Assembly (NCBI GenBank): GCA_036351255.1
Contig: JAZBOS010000024.1
Span: 1 to 41,263, forward strand
Source: Bacteroides sp.
GTDB taxonomy: Bacteria; Bacteroidota; Bacteroidia; Bacteroidales; UBA7960
Reading direction: 5' to 3'
Length of the DNA stretch: 41,263 nucleotides
How positions within the stretch are numbered: position 1 is the stretch's first letter; each line of letters starts with the position of its first letter. Below the pieces are notes generated by a model. That model saw only the letters and a program-made list of their open reading frames with translations, made no database searches and was not told the origin of the DNA. Made by a program: the position numbers and the translations under genes. Positions 17,176 to 26,166 of this stretch are shown here, piece after piece.

Positions 17176-18153
17176 TTACAGGTAACTGGGTGCATCCACC
17201 AGTTCCGTATTCCCGTTGCAGGTAAGGGCATAATCAAATCCCGGGTGCAGGCAATAGGCTCCGGTTTGTCCGCTTTTGTCGATGGCAATATACCCGATCT
17301 GATAATCCTTGAAGTCAGGAATTTTCTTCACAATGCGCTGGATCGCTTCCTTGCAGGCTTCCTGGGGGCTAAAGCCATTGCGCATCAACTCCACGATCAG
17401 GAAGCTACCGAGGGTCTTCATCACCAGTTCGCCTTGCCCGGTGGCGGCAGCCCCACCAACTTCGTCATCACAGAAAAGCCCAGCACCGATGATGGGAGAG
17501 TCGCCCACCCGGCCATGCATTTTATAGGCTGCGCCACTGGTGGTGCAAGCCCCGGAGATGCGCCCTTCGGCATCGATGGCAATCATACTGATGGTGTCGT
17601 GGTTTTCAATGTTGATTACGGGCTTGTATTCGGCCTCCTTCAGCCATTCTTGCCATTGGGCTTTGGCTTCTTCCGTCAGCAGGATTTCCTTCTCAAAGCC
17701 ATTGTCGAGGGCAAACTCAAGGGCACCTTGTCCCGAGAGCATCACGTGAGGCGTCTTCTCCATTACCAGCCTGGCGACCGATATGGGGTGCTTGATGTGT
17801 TCCAGAAAGCTCACGGAACCTGCCCTGCCTTTTTCATCCATGATGCAGGCATCGAGAGTCACCCGGCCATCGCGGTCAGGGTGTCCGCCAAACCCAACAC
17901 TCATCACCTCAGGGTCAGCCTCCGGCACACGAACGCCTGCCTCAACAGCATCCAGGGCATAGCCTCCCTCTCCAAGAATCTGCCAGGCTGCCTCGTTTGC
18001 GGCAAGGCCGTGTCGCCAGGTGGAGATCACCATGGGCTGGCCTTTTATTGTTGCGGCCGGGCCTTTTGCGCGGGTGTAAGAAGAAAGCCCCAGCAGTCCC
18101 AGCCCGGCACCAAAGCTCAGCGATTGAAAAATGAATTGCCTGCGCGCGATCAT
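17176..18153 (-). CDS. N4-(beta-N-acetylglucosaminyl)-L-asparaginase-like Ntn hydrolase
   Basis: Glycosylasparaginases cleave the GlcNAc-Asn bond of N-linked glycoasparagine. They mature by self-cleavage before a threonine, which becomes the nucleophile. In this 325-residue protein the site is NHDTISMIAID, with T187 as the predicted nucleophile. Other family segments are GGHPDRDGRVTLDA, RVGDSPIIGAG and GAAATGQGE. The N-terminus MIARRQFIFQSLSFGAG has twin arginines (R4-R5) and a hydrophobic stretch ending near TRA, suggesting Tat export. The frame also has a TTG at 18162, but the ATG at 18153 gives the best signal. A periplasmic role in breaking down glycoprotein fragments is likely. The gene is divergent from cutC. 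Confidence 0.9.
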   Translation of the reverse strand: MIARRQFIFQSLSFGAGLGLLGLSSYTRAKGPAATIKGQPMVISTWRHGLAANEAAWQILGEGGYALDAVEAGVRVPEADPEVMSVGFGGHPDRDGRVTLDACIMDEKGRAGSVSFLEHIKHPISVARLVMEKTPHVMLSGQGALEFALDNGFEKEILLTEEAKAQWQEWLKEAEYKPVINIENHDTISMIAIDAEGRISGACTTSGAAYKMHGRVGDSPIIGAGLFCDDEVGGAAATGQGELVMKTLGSFLIVELMRNGFSPQEACKEAIQRIVKKIPDFKDYQIGYIAIDKSGQTGAYCLHPGFDYALTCNGNTELVDAPSYL

Positions 18154-18181
18154 AAAAGTCAAATTATTTAAATGAAAAAAT

Positions 18182-18189
18182 TACTTTTG
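18182..18189 (+). promoter_or_regulatory. Candidate -7 box for cutC
   Basis: TACTTTTG matches TAnnTTTG exactly, 27 bases before the ATG at 18216. No TTG is found 20 bases upstream. Confidence 0.4.
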
Positions 18190-18215
18190 AATTGTCGATT
18201 CGAAAATAGGGAAAA

Positions 18216-18854
18216 ATGTCAAGCGAAACGAAAATCATCCTGGAAGCTTGTGTGGAAACTTATCAACAGGCTATTTCGGCTGAAGCCAATGGAGCCTCAC
18301 GCATCGAGCTTTGCAATCGTTTGGATCTGGGAGGGATCACCCCGCCATTTGATTTGGTCATTCAATTGCTTATTGCCCTGAAAATTCCCATCATGGCTAT
18401 GGTAAGACCCCGGGGTGGCGATTTTGTTTATACTGAGGAAGAGTTTGCGCAAATGAAACAGGAGATTCAACAACTCAAAGAACTGGGTTGCCAGGGCGTT
18501 GTTTTTGGACTGTTAACGCCTGGGGTCGAGATCGACATAGACCGTACCCGCCAGTTGGTGGAACTTGCGCGTCCTTTACAGGTCACTTTTCATAAAGCTT
18601 TTGATGATTGCCAGGACCTTTCAAAAGCCCTAACGGACTTAAAGGAAACAGGTGCCGATAGACTACTGACCTCCGGTGGTAAATTGACTGCCCATGAGGC
18701 TGTTCCGGTTCTCAACAGGCTGCTGAAAGAAGCCCAGGGAAATCCCAAACTTATTGTGGCGGGAAGGGTGACTCATGAAAATATTAACGATCTCCGTAAA
18801 TTAATCCCTGAAGCCAGCGAATTTCACGGCAGGAAAATCGTGCAGGGGATATAA
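18216..18854 (+). CDS. cutC: CutC family protein (copper homeostasis)
   Basis: This 212-residue cytosolic TIM-barrel protein matches the CutC family. Conserved stretches are EANGASRIELCNRLDLGG followed by TPPF, MVRPRGGDFVY, VTFHKAFDD, RLLTSGG and the C-terminal EFHGRK. The family was linked to copper tolerance in E. coli and animals, but its enzymatic activity is unclear. The protein is somewhat shorter than the E. coli protein of about 248 residues, with no obvious missing segment in the conserved core. It is followed after 45 bases by a GNAT-like gene on the same strand and is probably cotranscribed with it. No copper transporter or sensor is nearby. Family is secure; role is inferred from family knowledge. 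Confidence 0.93.
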   Translation: MSSETKIILEACVETYQQAISAEANGASRIELCNRLDLGGITPPFDLVIQLLIALKIPIMAMVRPRGGDFVYTEEEFAQMKQEIQQLKELGCQGVVFGLLTPGVEIDIDRTRQLVELARPLQVTFHKAFDDCQDLSKALTDLKETGADRLLTSGGKLTAHEAVPVLNRLLKEAQGNPKLIVAGRVTHENINDLRKLIPEASEFHGRKIVQGI

Positions 18855-18899
18855 GGCCGTTTTGCAAATTACAGGTATTTATATTTTAATACTTTTTTT

Positions 18900-20021
18900 A
18901 TGACTATTGAAGTGCGGGAGTTGGAAGGGAAAAAGGATTTGAGGACTTTTATCTACCTTCCAGAAAAGATTCATAAGAATCATAAGCAATGGATTCCTCC
19001 CCTGTATATGGATGAATGGTCCTATTTCGACCCCCTGAAAAACAAGTCTTTTTCCAATTGTGTGACGGTAATGGCGCTTGCCTGGGATGGGACTAAGCCG
19101 GTGGGCCGCATCATGGGCATCATTAACCCCCATTACAATGAGCTTCATTTGGAACGGAATGCCCGTTTTTGTTACCTTGAATGTTATCAGGATATTGAAA
19201 TTGCCCGTGCCCTGCTGGATTTTATTGGCCAATGGGCACGTGAAAAAGGGATGCTAAAACTTGTCGGTCCTTTGGGGTTTTCTGATAAAGACCCCCAGGG
19301 CTGTAAGATCGAAGGGCACGATGAGCCGGTTGCTATTACCACAAGCGTCAACTTCCCATGGATGAAGGCATTTTACGAGGAACTGGGGTTTCAGAAAGAA
19401 GTGGACCTGGTTTCATACAGGATCGATATGCCCGAGAAGGTCCCCGAATATATTGAGCGGATCTCCAAACGGGTGATTGACAACAACGGTTACTCCCTCC
19501 TGGAATTTACCAGCCGAAAGCAAATGCGCCCCTGGATAGTCCCGGTCTTCAGGCTGGTGAACGAAACCTTTGTCAATATTTACGGGTTTATCCCACTTGA
19601 GGAAAAAGAGATGCAGGAACTGGCCGATCGCTATATTCCCATTCTCGATCCACGATTTGTAAAGGTCGTAACCAACCAGAAGGGCGAATTGATCGCTTTT
19701 GTGGTCAGCATTCCCGAATTAAGCCCGGGCATTAAACGGGCCAGGGGGCGACTGTTCCCATTCGGATGGTTCTTCATCCTGCGCGAAAGCCGAAAGGCAA
19801 AGATGCTGACCTTGCTGTTGGGGGCTATTAAGGAACCCTATCGTGGCCTTGGGATCGATTCGTTGGTGAGCTTTCGCATCCTAGAGTCGGCAACAAAGGC
19901 CGGGATGGAGTTCATTGACAGCCACTTGATTTTGGAAAACAACAAACGGATGCGCGCCGAGGTGGAACGGATTGGTGGAAAAGTGTACAAGCGGTTTCGC
20001 ATCTTCTTCAAGGAACTTTAA
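18900..20021 (+). CDS. GNAT-like N-acetyltransferase-family protein
   Basis: This 373-residue protein shows features of GNAT acyltransferases, which move an acyl group from acyl-CoA to an amine. The N-terminal half includes an acidic and aromatic start (KQWIPPLYMDEWSYFDP). ALLDFIGQWAREKGMLKLVGP follows, where a small molecule could be bound. A second region (about 290-373) contains PYRGLGIDSLVSFRILESATKAG and ENNKRMRAEVERIGG, resembling the acetyl-CoA-binding and C-terminal helices. It may be a double-GNAT fold. Substrate is unknown. It follows cutC by 45 bases, and the next gene has its own promoter, so cutC and this gene form the unit. The call is at the family level only. Confidence 0.75.
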   Translation: MTIEVRELEGKKDLRTFIYLPEKIHKNHKQWIPPLYMDEWSYFDPLKNKSFSNCVTVMALAWDGTKPVGRIMGIINPHYNELHLERNARFCYLECYQDIEIARALLDFIGQWAREKGMLKLVGPLGFSDKDPQGCKIEGHDEPVAITTSVNFPWMKAFYEELGFQKEVDLVSYRIDMPEKVPEYIERISKRVIDNNGYSLLEFTSRKQMRPWIVPVFRLVNETFVNIYGFIPLEEKEMQELADRYIPILDPRFVKVVTNQKGELIAFVVSIPELSPGIKRARGRLFPFGWFFILRESRKAKMLTLLLGAIKEPYRGLGIDSLVSFRILESATKAGMEFIDSHLILENNKRMRAEVERIGGKVYKRFRIFFKEL

Positions 20022-20082
20022 GGAGTCATTTCTGTTTAAAGGTCCCTCCTGTTGTTTTACATTGAATTATTATGCCTTTGTA

Positions 20083-20113
20083 TTGCAGGGTAATTAAAAT
20101 TGCCTTAGGTTTG
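20083..20113 (+). promoter_or_regulatory. Promoter of the alpha-2-macroglobulin gene
   Basis: TTG (20083-20085), a 20-base spacer and TAGGTTTG (20106-20113) match the Bacteroidetes promoter exactly, 33 bases before the start codon. Confidence 0.65.
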
Positions 20114-20145
20114 CTATATATACCAACCACCCAAGATCCCTTACC

Positions 20146-23100
20146 ATGTCATTCAGAAACTCCTTGTCTTTGCCCATTTTGCTCCTTGCCCTTACCCTGA
20201 TGTTTTGTCAGTGCTCAGGCCGCCGCAAGGCCGCTGAGATGAAAGATCCTGCCTACAACCCCCATATTGCGGCCTTTACCTCAGGGGTCATTCAAGGAGC
20301 ATCCTCCATTAGTGTTGTCCTCAGTGAGGATTATTCAGGCGAGGTGGCTTTACAGGAGCCTGTCCCTGAAAAATTGTTCGACTTCTCGCCTGGCATCAAG
20401 GGGAAAGCATATTGGACCGATAGCCGAACCATTGAATTCCGACCCTCGGAACGTTTGCCCAATGGGCAGACTTATACAGCAAAGTTTTACCTGGGGAGAG
20501 TGAAGGAGGTGCCGAAAGATCTGGCCACTTTTAAGTTTTCTTTCCAGACCATCCCGCAATCCTTTCAGGTGGATGTAAACCAATTTGAGCCCCTCGATCC
20601 TGATGATGGTGAATGGAATCGCCTGGGAGGCCTCCTGGTAGCCGCCGATATGTTGGATCCGGCTCAGGCCGCCAAATTGCTCAGGGCTTACCAGGGCAGG
20701 AGGGAACTGAAGATCATCTGGACCCAGGAAGCCTCTGGCACACAGCTGCCATTTCAGATCGACAGCATCCAGCGCCCGGATAGCAAAAGCCAGGTAAAGA
20801 TCACCTGGGACGGAAAGCCCATCGGGGTTCAGCAGAAGGATGAACTGCTGATCGATATTCCCGCCATCAGCGACTTCTCCGTAATGGAGGTTAGCCCGCA
20901 CCAACAGCCTGAACAATTTGTCCTGGTCCGCTTTTCTGACCCGCTCAGCCCTGAGCAGGACCTGAACGGTCTCATCCGTCTGGAGGATGCCCCGGATCTG
21001 CGTTTCTTGATAGATGGTTCAGAAGTCCGGGTGTATCCCGAAACTCGTATCTCCGGGGCAAAGACCCTCACCCTGGCTGAAGGGATTAACAGCCGCCGGG
21101 GTTACCGCTTGGGTGCGTCGCAAGACTTTGTCCTGAATTTCGAAGATATCCAGCCAGCCGTAAAACTTGCAGGCACAGGCGTCATTATTCCCAATAGCGA
21201 TGGCCTTATCTTTCCTTTCGAGGCGGTTAATTTGCGGGCTGTAGATTTAAGGATCATCAAGATTTTTGAAAATAACGTAGGGCATTTCCTGCAGGTTAAC
21301 CAGATCGATGAAAGCAACCAGCTTAAAAGGGCAGGACGCCTGATTCTGAAACGTACAATCCCTCTGACTTCTGACCGCCCCATCGATTACGGAACCTGGA
21401 ACACCTTCTCCTTTGACCTGTCAAAACTTATCAGCACTGAGCCAGGGGCCATTTACCGCGTTGAGATTGGTTTCCGCCGTGAACATTCAACCTACCGGTG
21501 CCCCGGACAAACCGAAGACGAAGCTCTTACCCAAATGGATGCCCCCGGCCAGTCTGGCATTGAGGATGAGCTGGATTATTGGGACTCACCCATGGGGTAT
21601 TGGGACGACTATTCTTATGAGGATTACTATTCCTACGATAATTATGACTGGGAAGAACGCGACAACCCTTGCAGTAATTCCTATTATGGAAGGCGCCGCT
21701 CAGTAGCCCGCAATGTGCTGGCTTCCGATCTGGGCATTGTGGCTAAGGGCGGTTCGGATCAGGCGATGCTTTTTGCGGTTACCGACCTGAGAACCACGCT
21801 GCCATTGGCTAATGTCACCCTTGAGTTGTACAACTATCAGAACCAGCTGATTACAAGCGTAACCACTGACCGCAGTGGCATGGCCAAGGTTCAGCCTGAT
21901 GGCAAGCCTTTCCTGCTGATTGCAAAACAGGATCAGCAAAGGGGCTATCTTCGCCTCGACGATGGCTCTGCCCTTTCCCTGAGCCGTTTCGATGTCTCGG
22001 GAAACGCTGTTCAGCGCGGCCTCAAAGGCTTTCTCTATGGGGAACGCGGCGTGTGGAGGCCAGGCGACTCCCTGTTTGTCGCCTTTATCCTCGAAGACCG
22101 GCAGAAAACCTTGCCCGAAGGCCACCCGGTCACCTTTGAACTCTACAACCCATTAGGACAGCTGGTCCAACGGATGACCCGTACCAGCGGCCAGAATGGC
22201 TTCTATGACTTCAGCACGGCCACAACCCCTGATGCGCCTACCGGAAACTGGTCGGGACGGGTAAGTGTGGGGGGGGACACCTTCTCACGGGTCTTTAAAG
22301 TCGAATCCATCAAGCCCAACCGCCTCAAGATAAACCTGGATTTTGGCACCGAAAGGCTTTCGGCTGGCAGCACTGCCGTAAAGGGCCACCTGAAGGTGAA
22401 CTGGCTCCACGGGGCGCCTGCCCGGAACCTGCGGGCAAACGTTACTGCGACCCTGAGCCCCATGACTACCAGCTTCGATCGCTTCCCGGGATATACTTTT
22501 GATGATCCTTCCCGTAGCTTTGAAACGGAGGAACTGACCATTTTTGATGGAAAAGTCAGTGAAAGCGGGGAAGCCACAGTGCAATCCACCCTGCCGGTGA
22601 AGGGGCTGGCCCCCGGGATGCTCAATGCCGGCTTTGTGGTGCGCGTATTTGAAGAAAGCGGCGACTTCAGCATCGACCGTTTCAGCATGCCCTACTCTCC
22701 TTACAGCCATTATGTGGGGCTTAAACTTCCTGAAGGAGAGCCTTATACGGGGATGCTGGTGAACAACACAGATCATCAGATTGAAATAGTTACCGTGGAT
22801 GCCGAAGGGAATCCCGTCTCCCGCCGCGACCTCCAGGTCGATGTCTATAAGGTGGAATGGCGCTGGTGGTGGGATGCTTCAGCAGAAAACCTGGCTTCCT
22901 ATATGGCCAATTCACACCAACGGCCGGTGCATTCCGTGAAGGTGTCCACTACCAACGGAAAGGGCAGCTATACTTTCCGTATCCCTCATCCCGAATGGGG
23001 CCGTTACCTGATCCGCATCACCGATCCTGCAAGCGGACACAGCACCGGGGAAACAGTCTATGTTGACTGGCCCGGCTGGTCCTCGCGGGCAGCGGCATCC

Positions 23101-25749
23101 GACCCCCAGGCCGCAACCATGCTTAGCTTCTCTGCCAATAAGGACAAATACCAGGCAGGGGAGGAGGTCAAAGTGACGGTGCCCGCTTCCGCGGAAGGAC
23201 GGGCGCTGGTGAGCATTGAGTCGGGCTCCAGGGTCCTCGATGCCTTCTGGGTCGAAACCAGGGGGCAGGATACCCAGTTCAGCTTTACCGCCACCGGCGA
23301 GATGGCGCCCAATGTCTATGTTCACGTGACCCTGGTCCAGCCCCACCGCCGCACCTCCAATGACCTGCCAATCCGCCTGTACGGGGTGATCCCTGTGGAA
23401 GTGGAGGACCCGGCTACACGCCTCGATCCCCTGGTAGAAATGCCCCAGGTCCTGAAACCCGGCGAGAATGCCAGCATCAAGGTAAAGGAGAAATCAGGGA
23501 AACCGATGACTTATACACTGGCCTTGGTGGATGAAGGTTTGCTCGACCTGACCCGTTTTGCCACCCCTGATCCCTGGCGTTCTTTTTATGCCCGCGAAGC
23601 CCTTGGCGTAAAAACCTGGGATATGTACGACTATGTGCTGGGAGCCTATGGCGGGCGCATCGAAAGGATCTTCAGCATTGGGGGCGACGAAGAGATCGTT
23701 GGGCGCCCCGAATCACAGGCCAACCGCTTCAAACCCGTGGTGAAGTTCCTCGGGCCCTTTACGCTTGAGCGAAACCGCAGCAACACCCATAGCTTTTTGA
23801 TGCCCCAATACGTGGGGTCGGTCAGGGTGATGGTGATTGCGGGCAATGATGGCGCATACGGCCACGCTGAAAAGACTGTCCCGGTCAGGAATCCCCTGAT
23901 GGTACTGGCTACCCTGCCCAGGGTCCTTACCCCTGGTGAAACCGTTAAGCTTCCCGTCACCGTTTTTGCAATGGAGAACCATGTGAAAAATGTCAGGGTG
24001 GAAGTCCAGACCAATGCCTTGCTCCCCGTCAGGGGCAGCACCAACCGCCAGATCAGCTTCAGCCAGACGGGCGACCAGGTGGTCAATTTCGACCTTGAGG
24101 TGGCCAAAGCCATTGGCGTTGGGAAAGTGAAGGTGGTGGTCAGCAGTGGCAGTGAACGCGCTGAATACGAGATTGAAATCGAAGTAAGGAATCCTAATCA
24201 GCGCATCTCTCAAGTCCTTGAAGCTGCGATCGATCCCGGCAAGGATTGGCAATCGGAGTATACCCTTCCGGGAATGAACGGCACCAATACCGCTGTGCTT
24301 GAGATCTCTTCCATCCCGCCCGTCGATTTTGGCAGGCGCCTGAAATACCTCATCAATTACCCCCATGGATGCCTCGAACAGGTAACCTCGGCTGCTTTTC
24401 CGCAGCTGTTCCTCTCGACGGTGATGGAAATGGACGCCCCTCTGCGCAGCAAGACCGAACAAAACATCGGCGAGGCCTTGCGCCTGCTGGGCCGCTACCA
24501 GATGCCCGGAGGAGGGCTAGCATACTGGCCCGGGGCTTCCGAAGCCAGCGATTGGGGCACCTCCTATGCCGGGCATTTCATGCTCGAGGCGGAGGCCAAA
24601 GGCTATTCCCTGCCCTTGGGGCTCAAGGATGGCTGGATTCGCTACCAGCGCAATGCAGCCCGCAACTTCAACCCCGGCGCCAGCAACATGCGTTTCGGGG
24701 CCTGGACCCAGAATGACCTCCTGCAAGCTTACCGCCTCTATACCCTGGCCCTGGCCAAAGCCCCCGAGATGGGCGCCATGAACCGCCTGCGCGAATCGGC
24801 CAGCCTGTCCCTGCAGGCACGCTGGCGACTGGCTGCAGCCTATGCCCTCGCCGGCCAGCCCGAAGCAGCAACCAGGCTTGTCGACCAGGCAGCTACCGAG
24901 GTCGGCGAATACCCGGCCTTCAATATGACTTATGGCTCACCTGAAAGGGATCAGGCGATGATCGTCGAAACTTTGGTATTGCTCAACCGCAGGGATGAAG
25001 CCGTTCCCGTGATCAGAAGGCTGTCGGAGGTGTTGACCAGCCAGCGTTGGCTGAGCACTCAGACCACCGCTTATGCCTTGCTGGCCATTTCCAAATTTGC
25101 CGGTGATCAGGCTGCAGGAAAGGACCTTAAATTTGCCTATCGCTTCAACAATGGCAGCGAAGAACAGAAAACTTCGCAGCTTCCTGTGAACCAGGTGGAA
25201 CTGCGTGTGGGCGAGGCTTCAAAAGGGAATGTTACTGTTAAAAACTCCGGCAGTTCCGTATTGTTTGCCAGGCTGCTGATGACCGGCATCCCGGATGTTA
25301 CAGAGATGACCGCTGCCAGCAGTAACCTTCAGGTTTCGGTGGCTTATCGCGGGATGGACGGCAAGGCGCTGGATGTAACCCGCCTGAACCAGGGCACCGA
25401 CTTCTTGGCCGAAGTCACTGTGACCAACCCCGGCCGGCTTGGAAATTATACGGATTTGGTCCTAACCCAGGTTTTCCCCTCAGGATGGGAGATCCATAAC
25501 ACCCGCCTCGACGAATTTCCATCCGTACACCAGGCCAGTCAGCCCACCTACCAGGATATAAGGGATGACCGCGTCCACAGCTTCTTCGACCTCCAGGCAG
25601 GGCAGACCAAAAGCTTTGTGGTCGTTCTCAACGCGGCTTACCTTGGGAAATTTTTCCTGCCTGGGGTATTTGCCGAAGCCATGTATAACGACCAGGTTAA
25701 TGCCCGCATCCCCGGTCAATGGGTCGAAGTGGTACAGGCCGGAAACTAA
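20146..25749 (+). CDS. Bacterial alpha-2-macroglobulin family lipoprotein with thioester
   Basis: This giant exported protein (1867 residues) is a bacterial alpha-2-macroglobulin, thought to trap invading proteases in the periplasm or at the surface. The signal peptide ends near C21/C23 (LMFCQCSG), consistent with a lipid anchor. A long series of macroglobulin domains follows. The thioester motif GCLEQ is intact (C1409 to Q1412), so the covalent-trapping type is expected rather than the thioester-free type. The helical thioester domain runs from about 1390 to 1690, with a C-terminal domain to 1867. Residues about 471-519 are an Asp/Tyr/Trp-rich insert ahead of a Cys. The PBP1C gene follows after 417 bases, the usual partner of this family in E. 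coli and others. Confidence 0.95.
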   Translation: MSFRNSLSLPILLLALTLMFCQCSGRRKAAEMKDPAYNPHIAAFTSGVIQGASSISVVLSEDYSGEVALQEPVPEKLFDFSPGIKGKAYWTDSRTIEFRPSERLPNGQTYTAKFYLGRVKEVPKDLATFKFSFQTIPQSFQVDVNQFEPLDPDDGEWNRLGGLLVAADMLDPAQAAKLLRAYQGRRELKIIWTQEASGTQLPFQIDSIQRPDSKSQVKITWDGKPIGVQQKDELLIDIPAISDFSVMEVSPHQQPEQFVLVRFSDPLSPEQDLNGLIRLEDAPDLRFLIDGSEVRVYPETRISGAKTLTLAEGINSRRGYRLGASQDFVLNFEDIQPAVKLAGTGVIIPNSDGLIFPFEAVNLRAVDLRIIKIFENNVGHFLQVNQIDESNQLKRAGRLILKRTIPLTSDRPIDYGTWNTFSFDLSKLISTEPGAIYRVEIGFRREHSTYRCPGQTEDEALTQMDAPGQSGIEDELDYWDSPMGYWDDYSYEDYYSYDNYDWEERDNPCSNSYYGRRRSVARNVLASDLGIVAKGGSDQAMLFAVTDLRTTLPLANVTLELYNYQNQLITSVTTDRSGMAKVQPDGKPFLLIAKQDQQRGYLRLDDGSALSLSRFDVSGNAVQRGLKGFLYGERGVWRPGDSLFVAFILEDRQKTLPEGHPVTFELYNPLGQLVQRMTRTSGQNGFYDFSTATTPDAPTGNWSGRVSVGGDTFSRVFKVESIKPNRLKINLDFGTERLSAGSTAVKGHLKVNWLHGAPARNLRANVTATLSPMTTSFDRFPGYTFDDPSRSFETEELTIFDGKVSESGEATVQSTLPVKGLAPGMLNAGFVVRVFEESGDFSIDRFSMPYSPYSHYVGLKLPEGEPYTGMLVNNTDHQIEIVTVDAEGNPVSRRDLQVDVYKVEWRWWWDASAENLASYMANSHQRPVHSVKVSTTNGKGSYTFRIPHPEWGRYLIRITDPASGHSTGETVYVDWPGWSSRAAASDPQAATMLSFSANKDKYQAGEEVKVTVPASAEGRALVSIESGSRVLDAFWVETRGQDTQFSFTATGEMAPNVYVHVTLVQPHRRTSNDLPIRLYGVIPVEVEDPATRLDPLVEMPQVLKPGENASIKVKEKSGKPMTYTLALVDEGLLDLTRFATPDPWRSFYAREALGVKTWDMYDYVLGAYGGRIERIFSIGGDEEIVGRPESQANRFKPVVKFLGPFTLERNRSNTHSFLMPQYVGSVRVMVIAGNDGAYGHAEKTVPVRNPLMVLATLPRVLTPGETVKLPVTVFAMENHVKNVRVEVQTNALLPVRGSTNRQISFSQTGDQVVNFDLEVAKAIGVGKVKVVVSSGSERAEYEIEIEVRNPNQRISQVLEAAIDPGKDWQSEYTLPGMNGTNTAVLEISSIPPVDFGRRLKYLINYPHGCLEQVTSAAFPQLFLSTVMEMDAPLRSKTEQNIGEALRLLGRYQMPGGGLAYWPGASEASDWGTSYAGHFMLEAEAKGYSLPLGLKDGWIRYQRNAARNFNPGASNMRFGAWTQNDLLQAYRLYTLALAKAPEMGAMNRLRESASLSLQARWRLAAAYALAGQPEAATRLVDQAATEVGEYPAFNMTYGSPERDQAMIVETLVLLNRRDEAVPVIRRLSEVLTSQRWLSTQTTAYALLAISKFAGDQAAGKDLKFAYRFNNGSEEQKTSQLPVNQVELRVGEASKGNVTVKNSGSSVLFARLLMTGIPDVTEMTAASSNLQVSVAYRGMDGKALDVTRLNQGTDFLAEVTVTNPGRLGNYTDLVLTQVFPSGWEIHNTRLDEFPSVHQASQPTYQDIRDDRVHSFFDLQAGQTKSFVVVLNAAYLGKFFLPGVFAEAMYNDQVNARIPGQWVEVVQAGN

Positions 25750-25753
25750 GGGA

Positions 25754-25788
25754 GAATGATAAAAGAAAAATGAAGAATGAAAAATGAA
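25754..25788 (+). repeat. 7-bp-period array downstream of the alpha-2-macroglobulin gene
   Basis: Five consecutive 7-base units, GAATGAT AAAAGAA AAATGAA then GAATGAA AAATGAA, begin 5 bases after the alpha-2-macroglobulin stop codon. The same unit is repeated at 26012-26046. Confidence 0.6.
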
Positions 25789-25912
25789 ATCCATTCGGGA
25801 AGCGGCTTCAAGTCCCGCCCCGAATTTTGATGAATTCACCAGAAGGGTAAAAAGTAGTACTAAAAAAGAGTGCATTTATGCCAAAAAAAATCTTGTTGAT
25901 TTAACCATGCTT

Positions 25913-26011
25913 GTACCATCCTCGTGTAAAGGTCGTGCCAGGTTCGTACCGGGTCCTTCTGGACACGACCGGGGTAGGTCTGTGGTAGGTCCCTGGCAGG
26001 GGACAGGATGG
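25913..26011 (+). repeat. Degenerate 11-bp tandem repeat, locus B
   Basis: The sequence divides into 11-base units from 25913: GTACCATCCTC, GTGTAAAGGTC, GTGCCAGGTTC, GTACCGGGTCC. A turn at 25957-25960 follows, then units ending in GTAGG/GCAGG (from 25968), which look like an inverted version of the same motif. The first half resembles locus A at 2030-2073. Confidence 0.6.
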
Positions 26012-26046
26012 AAATGAAAAGGTTAAAATGAAAAATGAAAAATGGG
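26012..26046 (+). repeat. 7-bp-period array flush with the 11-bp array
   Basis: The units AAATGAA, AAGGTTA, AAATGAA, AAATGAA, AAATGGG follow directly after the last 11-base unit. They match the array at 25754-25788 in period and unit sequence. Confidence 0.6.
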
Positions 26047-26166
26047 AATAAGGTTATGAGAAACAGAATGTTTAATCTATTTTATTTGGGATTCACAAGG
26101 CCTGCTGAGCTTTTATAATCCCCTTCATTTTATTCCTCTGAATCGTTAATAATTCATCTATAATAA

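Larger units (their letters stand above)
25750..26166. other. Intergenic region between alpha-2-macroglobulin and PBP1C genes
   Basis: These 417 bases contain two 7-base-period arrays with an 11-base-period array between them. I see no gene, no hairpin with a T-tract and no full TTG/TAnnTTTG promoter. The last 120 bases before the PBP1C start are AT-rich and hold an imperfect box (TATTTTATTTG, 26078-26088). The small open frames crossing the region show no domain. Confidence 0.6.

Noticed and set aside
17125..18171. A 348-codon plus-strand frame covering the glycosylasparaginase gene
   Set aside because: It starts inside the pullulanase terminator and is antisense to a gene with a clear nucleophile motif and signal peptide.
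25913..26011. Short regular repeats considered as a CRISPR array
   Set aside because: Units are 11 bases with no spacers, and no cas genes are present.
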